A stretch of 64,000 bases of DNA from Coenobita brevimanus (lineage: Eukaryota > Arthropoda > Malacostraca > Decapoda > Coenobitidae): assembly GCA_032717465.1 (NCBI GenBank), contig CM064669.1:41144519-41208518 (forward strand). The letters run 5' to 3'. Shown piece by piece: positions 44,769-54,404 of the stretch. The translations under genes were made by a program, and so were the position numbers. The notes below the pieces were generated by a model, which was given only the letters and a program-made list of their open reading frames with translations, was not told the origin of the DNA and made no database searches. Within the stretch, counting starts at the first letter, position 1. Every line of letters starts with the position of its first letter.

Positions 44769-45410
44769 GAATATGTATACTAGCCTGTATATTTAGCTAC
44801 ATTACATGTTCCTGTGTACTCCCTGTGCATTGCAATTCAGCCTTTAGCAACAACTGTTTCTCTCATATTTGAGTTTGCTTTATGAAACAAGTGTTCTCCC
44901 TGGTAGTCCTAATTGTGTGCACTAGTGTATATGCGTGTAGCTAATTCCTGCTCAGTTACCTCATTCAAGAGCTGTGTTCCGTTCACGAAACTGTTCCTAA
45001 AGTGTTGTTGCTTTACAACTCTTGTTTGTTCTACTCTGTTTGGGCATATGGGTCATGTATATTGTATGATCTGTATTATTTGATAGTGTGGTGTATAGTA
45101 TTTTGTGGAGTGTTTTGTTGTCTTAGCTCCATACACACCACTATCGCTATATTTACTATACCAGTTGTTTTACTTGGATCTATTAGGAGATTATTACGTA
45201 CCCACGTACAGCAGAGATTAGTACTCCCACTTTACTGGTGACATTGTATTCCCCACGTAATTTTTGTAGTGTGTGTGTGCGCGCGCTACGTTCCCGTGTG
45301 TGGTGGAAGGTTTATTGTCCCACTAGGTGAAGTGGTTTACTGATATTTGAGTGATTACACTATCTAGCTAGCTAGCTTATTTTCGTTGTCCTTCCCTTCT
45401 CGCCGCCATC
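44769..45410 (+). other. 5' leader between primer site and gag
   Basis: About 640 bp without a supported protein. A 79-codon hydrophobic frame at 45002-45241 lies here but has no family resemblance. CTAGCTAGCTAGC repeats occur just before gag (45363-45376). Confidence 0.6.
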
Positions 45411-46025
45411 ATGTTTGTGTTGGAAGATTTTGTTTCTAATCCTACAGTGACTGCCCTTTCTAGGTTAACCAAGGTTCAGTGGGAAGTGCTGGCAGCTTAT
45501 TATAAGATTGAGCTTCGTCCTAGGTTGAAGAAAGATGATATAAAGCAGTTAGTACTTACACACATGGTGAGGGAGGAAATTTTCAGTGAGGAAGAAGTGA
45601 ACATGTTGGAACATCCTAGTGATTTGATGGCTTTGAGGAAAATTGAGCTGGAGGAAAAAAGGCTTGAGGTTGAGAGGATGAAAGCAGACAATGATAGAAT
45701 CCGTCTCTCTCGTAGTCCCACATCGCCTGAGTGTGAGCCAGATTCCTTCAAAATTGCTGCAGCATTAAAGTTTGTTCCTAAATTTAATGAGGAGGATCCA
45801 GAAGATTTTTTCACCCATTTTGAGAAGTCGGCTGAGCTCCATTCTTGGCCCCAGGATAAGTGGGTGTTGCTAATACATAGCTCATTTACTGGTAGAGCTC
45901 AGGAAGTGTTTACCGCACTGGATGCTACTCAAATTGAAGATTATTATTTTGTAAAAAAAAACTGTATTGCATGCATACAAGAAAGTGCCCGAAGCTTATC
46001 GGCAACAGTTCCGCCGCTGCCGTAA
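45411..46025 (+). CDS. gag, N-terminal part (frame broken by A9 run)
   Basis: Begins at an ATG in a good context (GCCATCATG). Residues 1-60 include VQWEVLAAYYKIELRP and KKDDIKQLVLTHM, a helical segment common at the start of gypsy Gag. A charged coiled-coil-like stretch follows (LRKIELEEKRLEVERMKAD, about 78-96). Then comes the capsid N-terminal type sequence (FVPKFNEEDPEDFFTHFEK, WVLLIHSSFTGRAQEVF), about 120-178. The meaningful frame ends at a nine-A run (45953-45961); beyond it the reading is nonsense to 46025. Continuation is one base offset in 45967-46722, so this copy has a single-base excess, a slippage site or a sequence error. Confidence 0.88.
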   Translation: MFVLEDFVSNPTVTALSRLTKVQWEVLAAYYKIELRPRLKKDDIKQLVLTHMVREEIFSEEEVNMLEHPSDLMALRKIELEEKRLEVERMKADNDRIRLSRSPTSPECEPDSFKIAAALKFVPKFNEEDPEDFFTHFEKSAELHSWPQDKWVLLIHSSFTGRAQEVFTALDATQIEDYYFVKKNCIACIQESARSLSATVPPLP

Positions 46026-46722
46026 GACAGAGGGACAGACTTATGTAGAATTTATCCGCCGCAAACAACGACTTTGTAAAAAATGGGTTGAGAGCGAGTT
46101 GACTAGTTTGACAGTTGAGGGCTTGCTGGAGTTGTTTGTGCTGGAGGAAGTGAAATCTTGCCTCCCAGCTAGAGTAAGGTCACATGTGGAGGAAAAAGGG
46201 TTATGTACGTTATCTGAGGCTGGCATTGCTGCCGATCATTTCTCCCTAACTAATAGTGATCCCTTCCACAAGTACAGGTTGACTGCTCCCCAGCATAAGC
46301 CAGCCAGCACTTCACAGAGTGAACGGCCCCTGAATAAGAAGCTGACGGAGTCCCAGGGACCTTCCTTTAAGCTTGATCCCACTGGTGAGTGCGCTGGTGA
46401 GGAGACTCGTGGAGTTACTAATCAAGACGTGAGGAGGTCTCTCTTCTGTAGGTACTGTAAGAAGCCTGGCCACATCATAAAAGACTGTAGGAAGTTGGCC
46501 AGTAAGTACAGCCCCACCCAGGGCAATGCAGTTCTCCATGCCAGTGCACTCACCCAACCAGTGGAGGTGAGCGACCCACAGGTTATTGATTTACTTGTTT
46601 CGGGGCCATGTGAACATTCAGGTGATTCCCTTGAAGTACCCCCATCATTTAAACCATTCTGCTCAAGAGGTGTAGTATCAAAACATGAGTCCAGTAGATT
46701 CTCGGCTCCTGTTGTTGTGTAG
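45967..46722 (+). CDS. gag, C-terminal part: SCAN-like capsid and zinc knuckle
   Basis: Capsid C-terminal region first: YKKVPEAYRQQF, QTYVEFIRRKQRL, LELFVLEEVKSCLP, TLSEAGIAADHF (residues 4-92). This pattern corresponds to the SCAN block, which Emerson and Thomas proposed arose from Gmr1-like Gag. A basic, proline/serine linker follows, then one zinc knuckle, C161-x2-C164-x4-H169-x4-C174 (about 46447-46488), for RNA packaging. The frame ends at TAG 46720-46722, one codon before the protease catalytic motif, and pol continues in the same frame. The sense reading begins near 45954, before the first methionine. Confidence 0.88.
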   Translation: MHAYKKVPEAYRQQFRRCRKTEGQTYVEFIRRKQRLCKKWVESELTSLTVEGLLELFVLEEVKSCLPARVRSHVEEKGLCTLSEAGIAADHFSLTNSDPFHKYRLTAPQHKPASTSQSERPLNKKLTESQGPSFKLDPTGECAGEETRGVTNQDVRRSLFCRYCKKPGHIIKDCRKLASKYSPTQGNAVLHASALTQPVEVSDPQVIDLLVSGPCEHSGDSLEVPPSFKPFCSRGVVSKHESSRFSAPVVV

Positions 46723-49700
46723 CGTGACACTGGATCTGATCTATCTTTCATTTTAAAGGAAGATGTTCCCAATTTTGATTGTTATACAGGTGAGACTGTA
46801 CTAGTGTCTGGTCTGCCAGGAGAGGCTAGATATCCCCTTTGCTCAGTGTATCTTCGGTCTGTGTTTGTCACAGGTCCTCTAACACTAGCTGTAGTAGATC
46901 ACCTCCCCGTTAGGAACATTTCAGTATTAATTGGCAATGATTTAGCTGGTTTCCAGGTTATTGCTAACCCCATCGTTTCAGACAAACCTACTGATATCAA
47001 CAACACTACTGACCTAGAGCTGAAGCACCCTAATCTCTTCCCAACTTGTGCTGTTACTCGTAGTCAGAGCCAGAGGTTGTTGGATGCACATACCCCTGCT
47101 GTAGAGCCAGAGGAAAACACACCCGAGGGAGATGTTTCCCTTGCGGAATTGTTTGATGATACACTCAGTAAGTCTAGTTCTGGTCTCCTTGACTTTGGTA
47201 GCACCCCTATCACAAGGGAGAGATTAATTCAGGAACAGTCTAGTGACCCCGAATGTAAGTTGTTTCTTGCACAGCTTACTGAAGGTAATGAAATAGATGA
47301 GGTTCCACACTGTTTTTATCTCAATTTGGGGGTGTTGATGCGTAAATTCAGACCACCTAAGGCTCCTGCCAATCACACGTGGGAGACAGTCCATCAGATC
47401 GTCGTCCCAAAATCTCTACGTATTGAGATATTGAAGGTGGCACATGATGGGGTGGGTGGACACCTGGGAGTCCGTAAGACTTACCACAAGATTTTGTCTC
47501 ATTTTTACTGGCCAAAGTTGATGAAAGATGTTAGTACCTATTGCCGTACCTGTCATGTGTGTCAGATTAGTGGCAAACCAGGCACTGAAGTCAATCCTGC
47601 ACCCCTTCAGCCCATTCCTGTCATGGAGGAGCCCTTTAGTAAGGTAATTGTTGATTGTGTGGGCCCTCTCCCAAGGAGCAAACGCGGGAATCAGTATTTA
47701 TTAACCATAATGGATGTTGCCACTCGTTACCCTGAGGCCATACCTCTCCGTAGTATCACTAGTAGGAATGTTGTCAGGGCCCTGATCAAGTTCTTCACAC
47801 AGGTTGGGTTACCTGCCATCGTGCAGTCCGACCAAGGGTCTAACTTCACCTCCAGGCTGTTTCAGCAAGTGATGAGGGCCCTGGGAGTCCGTCAGTGTAA
47901 GTCAACCGCTTACCATCCCCAGAGTCAAGGAGCCCTGGAACGTTTCCATTCTACCATTAAGACTATGATACGTAGTTATTGTTTGGAAACGGGTCAGGAT
48001 TGGGATGAGGCTATTGATCTTTTATTGTTTTCAATTAGAGATAGTGTAAATGAGAGTCTAGGCTTCACCCCGTTTCAACTCATTTATGAACACCAGGTCC
48101 GTGGTCCTCTCAAAGTCTTGAAAGAATGCTGGTTAAATGACGAGAGTACTGTAACGATTGCTGCATATGTAACTCAGTTCCGCTCCAACTTGCAGCGTGC
48201 ATTAAAGTTTGCCCATTCTAATCTCAGTCATGCTCAAGTACGAATGAAATACAATTATGACAAAATTCACAAGGCACAATCCCGCATTTTTCATGTTGGT
48301 GATCAAGTTTTAGCTCTGCTACCAGTACCAAAGCAGCCTCTTCAGTCTCGGTACTCTGGGCCATATCATGTTTTGAAGCGGGTTGGAGACCTTAATTATA
48401 TCATTGCTACGCCAGAGAGGCGGAAGAAAAGGCGAAGTGTCCATGTCAATTTGTTGAAAATGTATCACTCTCGTGACCAATCACAAGGAGGGGGAGTGGA
48501 ACAGGTCACCTTAACAGGAACTAGAGTAGTGGAAAAGTCAGAGGAAAATGACCCTACACCATTCGTAGGCAGTAAGCTGTCAAATCTTGAAATTCTAACA
48601 AATCTTATGAGTAAATTAGAGCATCTGCCCCCCACCCAGGCAGGCGATATTGACTGTCTTCTACAGGAGCATCCAGACCTCTTTGGTGACACCCCTCGGC
48701 TCTGTACCCTGCTGACCTATGATGTGGATGTTCAAGGAGCCCCTCCGATCCGACAAGCTCCATACCGTCTCAGTGCCGAGAAGAGGGAATTCCTGCAGTC
48801 CGAGGTGCAGAGGCTAAAAGAGCAAGGTTTGATCCGTCCAAGTATGAGTCCCTGGGCCTCACCTGTAGTATTAGTCCCCAAGGCTGGAGGAAGTTACCAC
48901 CTTTGTGTAGATTATAGGAAGGTCAATGCTGTTACCCTGCCCGACCCCTTTCCACTACCCAGAATGGATGACATTATTGATGACCTAGGAGCGGCCCGCT
49001 ACGTCACTAAGCTTGATCTCCTCCAAGGGTATTACCAAGTGCCCTTGACAGAACAAGCCAAGTCAATCTCTGCCTTTGTCACTCCAAGCGGCCTTTGGGA
49101 ATTTCTAGTTCTTCCCTCTGGCATGCGGAATGCCCAGGCCACATTCCAAAGACTAATGAACAGTTCGATTGCAGAGTTGCCTGGCGTCCGTGTGTACCTA
49201 GATGACTTAGTTGTCTGGAGTGACAATTGGGAGGAACACCTTGAGAGGCTGCGAAAGCTCTTTGATGTCCTGGAGGAGGCCAATCTCACAGTGAACTTCG
49301 CCAAGAGTGAGTTTGGGCACGCCCACGTCGTGTTCCTGGGGCATGTGGTCGGGCAGGGCCAGCTAGCCCCTGTTGATGCAAAGGTGGATGCCATTTTACA
49401 ATACCCACCACCAGCTGACCGAAAGTCTACCATGAGGTTCCTTGGGATGGTGGGTTACTGTCGTCGTTTCTGCAGGAATTTTGGCCAGGTCACTGCTCCC
49501 CTTACGGATCAACTTAGCTCCAAGAAGACGTTCCATTGGACAAATGAATGTCAGCGGGCATTTGAGGGTTTGAAGGCCCTGCTGGCTTGTGCTCCTGTGC
49601 TCCGAACCCCGGACCCACATCGGCCCTTCATCATTAGAGTCGATGCAAGTGATGCAGGGGTGGGGGCAGTGCTCTTGCAAGAATATTGTGAAGTGTTACA

Positions 49701-49995
49701 TCCCGTATGCTACTTTTCCCAAAAGTTTAAGGTTTATCAAAAGGCTTATGCCACCGTTGAAAAGGAGGCTCTTGGAATTGTCATGGCAATAGAAAAATTT
49801 GAAGTATATTTGTCCAGTAGCACATTCCCCATCACGGTGTTCACAGACCACAACCCCCTTGTGTTTATTGAAAAGGTCAAGTTTAAGAATGCTCCAGTGC
49901 TGAGATGGGCTCTAGCCTTGCAACCGTATAATATAAAACTGCAGCATATTCGTGGCAAGGACAATACCATTGCAGATGTATTGTCAAGAGTGTGA
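46723..49995 (+). CDS. pol polyprotein: protease, integrase, reverse transcriptase, RNase H
   Basis: Open from the codon after TAG; the first methionine is at 46804 (residue 1 below). Protease: catalytic DTGSD at 46726, ending VLIGNDLAG (41-49). Integrase: zinc finger H214-x5-H220-x26-C247-x2-C250; catalytic D284, D343 and E379 (D-x58-D-x35-E); GPY/F-type module RYSGPYHVLKRVGDLNYII (516-534). RT: LDLLQGYYQ (D738), LPSGMRNAQATFQRLM, catalytic YLDD (798-801), FLGHVV. RNase H: D947, E988, D1015, D1058. Stop TGA 49993-49995. All active-site residues are intact, so the enzymes look functional if the TAG is bypassed. The integrase-before-RT order is unusual for Ty3/gypsy. No chromodomain or envelope frame is seen. 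Confidence 0.93.
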   Translation, partial: RDTGSDLSFILKEDVPNFDCYTGETVLVSGLPGEARYPLCSVYLRSVFVTGPLTLAVVDHLPVRNISVLIGNDLAGFQVIANPIVSDKPTDINNTTDLELKHPNLFPTCAVTRSQSQRLLDAHTPAVEPEENTPEGDVSLAELFDDTLSKSSSGLLDFGSTPITRERLIQEQSSDPECKLFLAQLTEGNEIDEVPHCFYLNLGVLMRKFRPPKAPANHTWETVHQIVVPKSLRIEILKVAHDGVGGHLGVRKTYHKILSHFYWPKLMKDVSTYCRTCHVCQISGKPGTEVNPAPLQPIPVMEEPFSKVIVDCVGPLPRSKRGNQYLLTIMDVATRYPEAIPLRSITSRNVVRALIKFFTQVGLPAIVQSDQGSNFTSRLFQQVMRALGVRQCKSTAYHPQSQGALERFHSTIKTMIRSYCLETGQDWDEAIDLLLFSIRDSVNESLGFTPFQLIYEHQVRGPLKVLKECWLNDESTVTIAAYVTQFRSNLQRALKFAHSNLSHAQVRMKYNYDKIHKAQSRIFHVGDQVLALLPVPKQPLQSRYSGPYHVLKRVGDLNYIIATPERRKKRRSVHVNLLKMYHSRDQSQGGGVEQVTLTGTRVVEKSEENDPTPFVGSKLSNLEILTNLMSKLEHLPPTQAGDIDCLLQEHPDLFGDTPRLCTLLTYDVDVQGAPPIRQAPYRLSAEKREFLQSEVQRLKEQGLIRPSMSPWASPVVLVPKAGGSYHLCVDYRKVNAVTLPDPFPLPRMDDIIDDLGAARYVTKLDLLQGYYQVPLTEQAKSISAFVTPSGLWEFLVLPSGMRNAQATFQRLMNSSIAELPGVRVYLDDLVVWSDNWEEHLERLRKLFDVLEEANLTVNFAKSEFGHAHVVFLGHVVGQGQLAPVDAKVDAILQYPPPADRKSTMRFLGMVGYCRRFCRNFGQVTAPLTDQLSSKKTFHWTNECQRAFEGLKALLACAPVLRTPDPHRPFIIRVDASDAGVGAVLLQEYCEVLHPVCYFSQKFKVYQKAYATVEKEALGIVMAIEKFEVYLSSSTFPITVFTDHNPLVFIEKVKFKNAPVLRWALALQPYNIKLQHIRGKDNTIADVLSRV

Positions 49996-50155
49996 ACAGA
50001 GTGTAGGTTCCCTATGATTTACCATGTTATTTACCCGTTCTATGTTTTTAGGTTTAAGGAATTTTTGTAATATTGAAGTAAACCTACTTTTGTACCTCTA
50101 ATGTTTGTACATGTTAGAGTAACTTTTTCCGGCTTGGTAAAAAGTTCTTTTTTTT
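49996..50155 (+). other. 3' untranslated stretch of the LTR element
   Basis: About 160 AT-rich bases between pol and the polypurine tract. No frame. Confidence 0.7.
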
Positions 50156-50165
50156 GGGGGGGAGG
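50156..50165 (+). promoter_or_regulatory. polypurine tract
   Basis: GGGGGGGAGG directly before the 3' LTR, preceded by an eight-T run. It primes plus-strand DNA synthesis. Confidence 0.88.
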
Positions 50166-50313
50166 TGTCACGTGGACGCATATTTTGTGTAGGTAATTGT
50201 TCCCCTTCGCGCCACGTGTATAACTAGCTAGTTAAGGTGTTACTAAATTAACGAACTGGCGACCCAATGAAGTTGTGGTAGGCCTGCATATAAGCCCAGG
50301 CGCAGAGGCTCGG

Positions 50314-50351
<38 letters not shown>

Positions 50352-50695
50352 CCCTGTCAGTGACGCCGGCTGGCTCTGGGTCGTCCAGGTTTAAGGTTTG
50401 TGTATGTCCTTGGCTAGGGATGTAGGATGGACTTTAGCAAGTTTATGCTCTTGTCCAGTAGGCAGGGTGATGTTTTGTGTTTTGTTTTCCCACTGTTGGT
50501 TGTAAGTTAAGGTAGTTTAATAGATTATGTTAATTTTGTACGTGGTGTTTTGACTCTCCTTAAATGTTCATATGCTAAAGTAACTCCAGATCTAAGTAGT
50601 ACAATATGGTCTTGTCGTACACTCAATTATCATTTTATCGTGGTTTTACTCAGGCCGTGCACCCTGTCCACTTGGTGATTGGGTAGTTTGCGACA
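50166..50695 (+). repeat. 3' LTR (530 bp)
   Basis: Same length as the 5' LTR, with one mismatch seen at 50192. Ends GCGACA directly before CTTAA. Confidence 0.95.
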
Positions 50696-50700
50696 CTTAA
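50696..50700. repeat. target-site duplication CTTAA (right)
   Basis: Partner of 44213-44217. Confidence 0.92.
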
Positions 50701-51762
50701 GATGATGAGATTCAAGTCCAAAGGTGCCGGAAATACACATATACAGTATATCAGCATACAAATATTCAGACTTACAAATGAACATATACACAGAGGAAGG
50801 GTAACGTCTGAGATAAAATGGAAAGCGGAAGTCTTAAGCGAATGGAAGAAGAATAACAAATGTAAATAAAGCGTGAAAACTGCCTGACACTTACGACTGG
50901 GTTCCAAGAGTCTTTTGGGGGTAAATTTTCCTTTACAGCTAAAATAAAAAGGAAAATAAGAAAGCAAGAGGAAAAGGACGAGGTAAGTATGAGAGAGGAC
51001 AACTGTAGTGAAATAATAAAATGGTAAAAAAAAATACCTGAACCCTCACGACGGCGGTTCAGAGACGTATATAGTTGGGAAACCTGGTATTTCTTCCCTT
51101 TCATCCGATGACGACTTATTATCTGTATCATTCTTGCTATCTTATATTATCTAATTAATCGCGGGGTATAATTATCGAACTACACGGTTAGTTATAACCT
51201 TCATTAATTTCCCCATTACTAGAGGGCCTTTTTTTAACTTCTTAAAATAATCAAGTTCTCACTGCACAAACGAATTACATATAAAAAGTAACCTCACTGA
51301 AGGACTTTCTCAAGCGAAAAGAAAAAGCGAAGAAGGGAAGCATAAAAGAAAAGAAGGCAAAGAAAAAAAAATGAAAACTGAATGAACACTCAAGACTTAA
51401 GGGTTAAGAGAGAGAAATGGTGCAGTAGTTTCTTTTTTAGACTTAAGCGGAACAAAGAAGCATGGAAGGAAAGAAAGGCACAAATAATGCTGAAGGACAA
51501 AGGGAAGGACCGGACTAAGTAAACAAAAAGTGAAATTTTCCTAAACACTCGAAAGGGGACTGAAAAACAGACATGGTGGAGTGTCTTCTTTACAGCTAAG
51601 AGGAGAAAGGGAAGTATAAAAGAAGACAACAAGGAAGAGAGGCGTAAATGGAATGAAAACATAAAAAGGAAAGAAAATATTTATAAGCAAAGAAATATCT
51701 ACCTACCTACCTGTCTATTTGTCTATGTATCATCTGTCTGTCTTTCAGTCTATCAGAAACGT
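50701..51762. other. no gene recognised; partly purine-rich
   Basis: A/G-rich plus strand in several pieces (50810-51030, 51310-51680) with weak copies of the AGGTCTCT-type repeat. A (CTAC)n/(CTGT)n run lies near 51701-51745. Confidence 0.5.
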
Positions 51763-52055
51763 GGTATCCGGGCGGAGTGACTGCTTCCCTCCCCTGTGTA
51801 GTAATATGTGAACAATAAACCACAGCCAGCCCTTGGATGGAACTCGTGTGGATCACATCCAGTTGGAGCGCCTTAACCGACTAGACCACCAAACATCTAT
51901 TTGGTTATATGGGTGTCACTCAGTAAAAAAATAAAAAATAAATAAAAAATCCTTCCTGAGCTACATGAAGCCATCTTCTTTGTCATTTAGCGTAAAATCA
52001 ATGAAGAAAGCACTAATTCAACTGAATGGATGGTGGGTGACTCCACCTGTATTTT
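51763..52055 (-). repeat. composite repeat with tRNA-like head (diverged copy)
   Basis: The minus strand carries TGGTCTAGTCGGTTAAGGCG (A-box-like), CTCCAACTGG (anticodon-arm-like) and CGAGTTCCATCC (B-box-like), then the GTGAACAATAAACC and CCCTTGGAT blocks shared with 7345 and 19109. The right end has GAATGGATGGTGGGTGACTCCACC. Confidence 0.68.
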
Positions 52056-53454
52056 AACAAATACGAGCAATACAGAGTAAAAATTGTCCGAGTACCCAAG
52101 ACGAAAGTTCAGAGACAGGTACGGTGGAGTAACTTCTCCTTTAAGTTTGCTACAGCTTCGCCTGCGAGGCCACCACGAATAACATTTACCGGGATTTTAA
52201 GGTGGGGAGAAAGAGAGCCCTTTCCTCATGGCGTCTCTGTTCTTGCACCAGCCACTCCTGTCGCTTTTTTGAACAGCTAATGATTTTCTTTTTTCTTCCC
52301 CTTCCTTGTATGCCTTCATCCCTCTTTCCCTTCCCACTGCTGCCTTTGTTTTCTTCTCCTGGAACAGCAGATGGTCGGATACCCGCGTGGCCAAAAATTT
52401 TTGGGGAACTGAGAGGGAATCTAGTTTTTGCTTTATCGTAAAACCAGAGGAACAGGGAGGATTGCCGTGTAGCAAGGACTATAAGTTTCAGGTGTTTGCT
52501 CTGAAAAACGTGTACGGAAATTTTTTACAGAAAGGGGGGATTTACAAGTAGCTGTTATGAACCTGCAGCATATGACATATCTGACAGTATTTGATAAAGT
52601 ATGATGGTGTCACCTAAGCTAGTTTAGCAAAAGACATGGACCCTGAAGGCTTGGAATTAAGGAATGTTGAAATGGTCCTTTAGTTGGCGGCCTAAGCCTA
52701 AATGTCGGGCGAAATTACCTTGATGAGATATAAGTTACACAGTAAGAAAGATGTAAATTCGATGCAGTATGGCAGAAAGGGCTTAAAGGATGTGTTACAG
52801 TGATATGGACGTATGTAAAGAATAAATGAAGAGACTGAGAAATAAGATATACAGATGGCAGGTAGGTGGGGTGAGAAGAAGAGAAGCTGTGGGAAAGAAA
52901 CAGGAAAGTGTAAGTTTGGGGAAATAAAATTCTGAACTGGGGGCCTGAGCATCCAGAAGAGTGAATGGTGTTTATGAAATGAAGTGGCATTTATAAAGGA
53001 AAGTTATTTGTCCTTAATTATGAAAAACAGTCGAGAGGTACTATTAATCAATTGTGTGAATCACAGCGCAATCAACGAGGCTACAATGTGGATGTTTCAA
53101 GCTTAAAAGGAGAACAAGGTTGGACTATACGAATCATTAAGGCAAGCAAAGTCCCTTTGCTAAGTCCTAGTCTTCCCTGAGAAGATAACCGGCATTAGTC
53201 ATTGTTATATCCAGGTCCCTAAGTATGCTGATGGGCGACAGAGGCAAAGAGGAGCCTGCTTTGGGTTAGATCGCTGTATACAGATGAGTGAATGACTGTA
53301 TTCTTCGCCTTTACAGCACCATTCCGCCAATGCAGGTAGGTCAGCATGTAAAACTAGAGGGGCACTTAGTGGAGCATATCACTCTGACGAGGGCAATTTA
53401 ATTTCCAAACCACTCTTCATAATGGGTTAGGTGTTCTCATCACCGATTAGGGTT
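52056..53454. other. no gene recognised
   Basis: Nothing supported; short frames only. Confidence 0.5.
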
Positions 53455-53655
53455 TCGCAAAAAGCGTTTTCCGGATCCAGAATCTGTAATACGATCCGGA
53501 TCGGTCACAAAAGTTATTCGATTGTTCCCTGGGACATGGGCTATCTACCCACCAGATTGGTCCAAATCTCTCTTTAAGTTTTTGAGTAATCCTGCTAACA
53601 GACAAACTAACAAAGAAACAGGGGTGAAAACATACTCTCCTTGTCGGAGAGAAAA
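53455..53655 (+). repeat. GGATCC-type dispersed repeat with terminal hairpin
   Basis: TTTTCCGGATCCAGAATC, GATCCGGATCGGTC, GATTGGTCCAAATC, TTTTTGAGTAATCCTGC and AGACAAACTAAC, then a CTCTCC...GGAGAG hairpin at 53635-53651. Same layout as 15243-15447. Confidence 0.7.
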
Positions 53656-54183
53656 CTATCACTGACACCATTACATTGCCACACCACACACTGACACAAA
53701 CACAAACACTGTTACAACACACCTTGCTGATACACACCAGTGCCACACCTTTCATATACTTCTGCACGTAGACTTTTCCAATACCATGTTAATATATTAA
53801 ACATATACTAAGGTCTATAAACCTTACTACCTCACACCACACTTTTCCCATCGCAATCCCCAAATTCGACTTGGCAAAACCTGGCTCCTCTCAGAATCCT
53901 CGAGACGCAAATCCTTTTCTGGCCAACTTGTGAAGTCTGGTGCTCTGTGTGGCTCGTACCCTCGATAAGTTAGGATACTGCGTAATTACCTTTCCTCGGC
54001 GATTAATTCTGCACAATACACGTAACTTTCAGGCCTCACAAGTTCCCGGGGTATGAAAAATCATCTGGAGTTTGCCAGAGCAAATGAATTTTATTATTGA
54101 TGCAAGTTACGGTGATATCAAAAGGATGTTAATAATATACAATATAGTATGTAAATAACATAAAAGATAATATAAAGGGCTAA
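53656..54183. other. no gene recognised
   Basis: Nothing supported. Confidence 0.5.
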
Positions 54184-54289
54184 TACGTAAATGAATCTCT
54201 AATAAGATCCTACGAAACCTATGCCAACAGGTCTACTACGTAAATGAATCTCTAATAGGATCCTACGAAACCTATGCCAACAAGATAAA
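54184..54289. repeat. 53-bp tandem duplication
   Basis: Units 54184-54236 and 54237-54289 (start TACGTAAATGAATCTC, middle GATCCTACGAAACCTATGCC) differ at only a few bases. Confidence 0.9.
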
Positions 54290-54404
54290 GCTCGGTGTGT
54301 CCTGGATTTGTCGGAGTTGCTAATAATTGGAATTCTGGGAACGGAGGCAAGGAGCTGGATTCTTAGAAAAGTCTAAAATGAGTCGTCTGTACCAACAGTG
54401 ACAG

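Larger units (their letters stand above)
44218..50695 (+). mobile_element. Gmr1-like Ty3/gypsy LTR retrotransposon
   Basis: A 6478-bp element: 5' LTR 44218-44747, primer-binding site from 44750, leader, gag 45411-46722, pol 46723-49995, polypurine tract 50156-50165, 3' LTR 50166-50695, with 5-bp CTTAA duplications outside. Protease, RT and RNase H motifs are Ty3/gypsy type, but the pol order is protease, integrase, RT, RNase H. Known biology: this order within Ty3/gypsy defines the Gmr1-like group, first described from deuterostomes. The copy has two gag/pol lesions, an A9 frameshift and a TAG. The LTRs differ at a single position by eye, so the insertion is recent. Confidence 0.93.

Noticed and set aside
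45002..45241. Hydrophobic 79-codon frame in the LTR element leader
   Set aside because: No family resemblance and no Kozak support. It might be an upstream frame, but the sequence gives no evidence beyond an ATG.
49996..50155. Envelope gene in the LTR element
   Set aside because: Only 160 bases separate pol from the polypurine tract, with no frame, so it is a retrotransposon without env.
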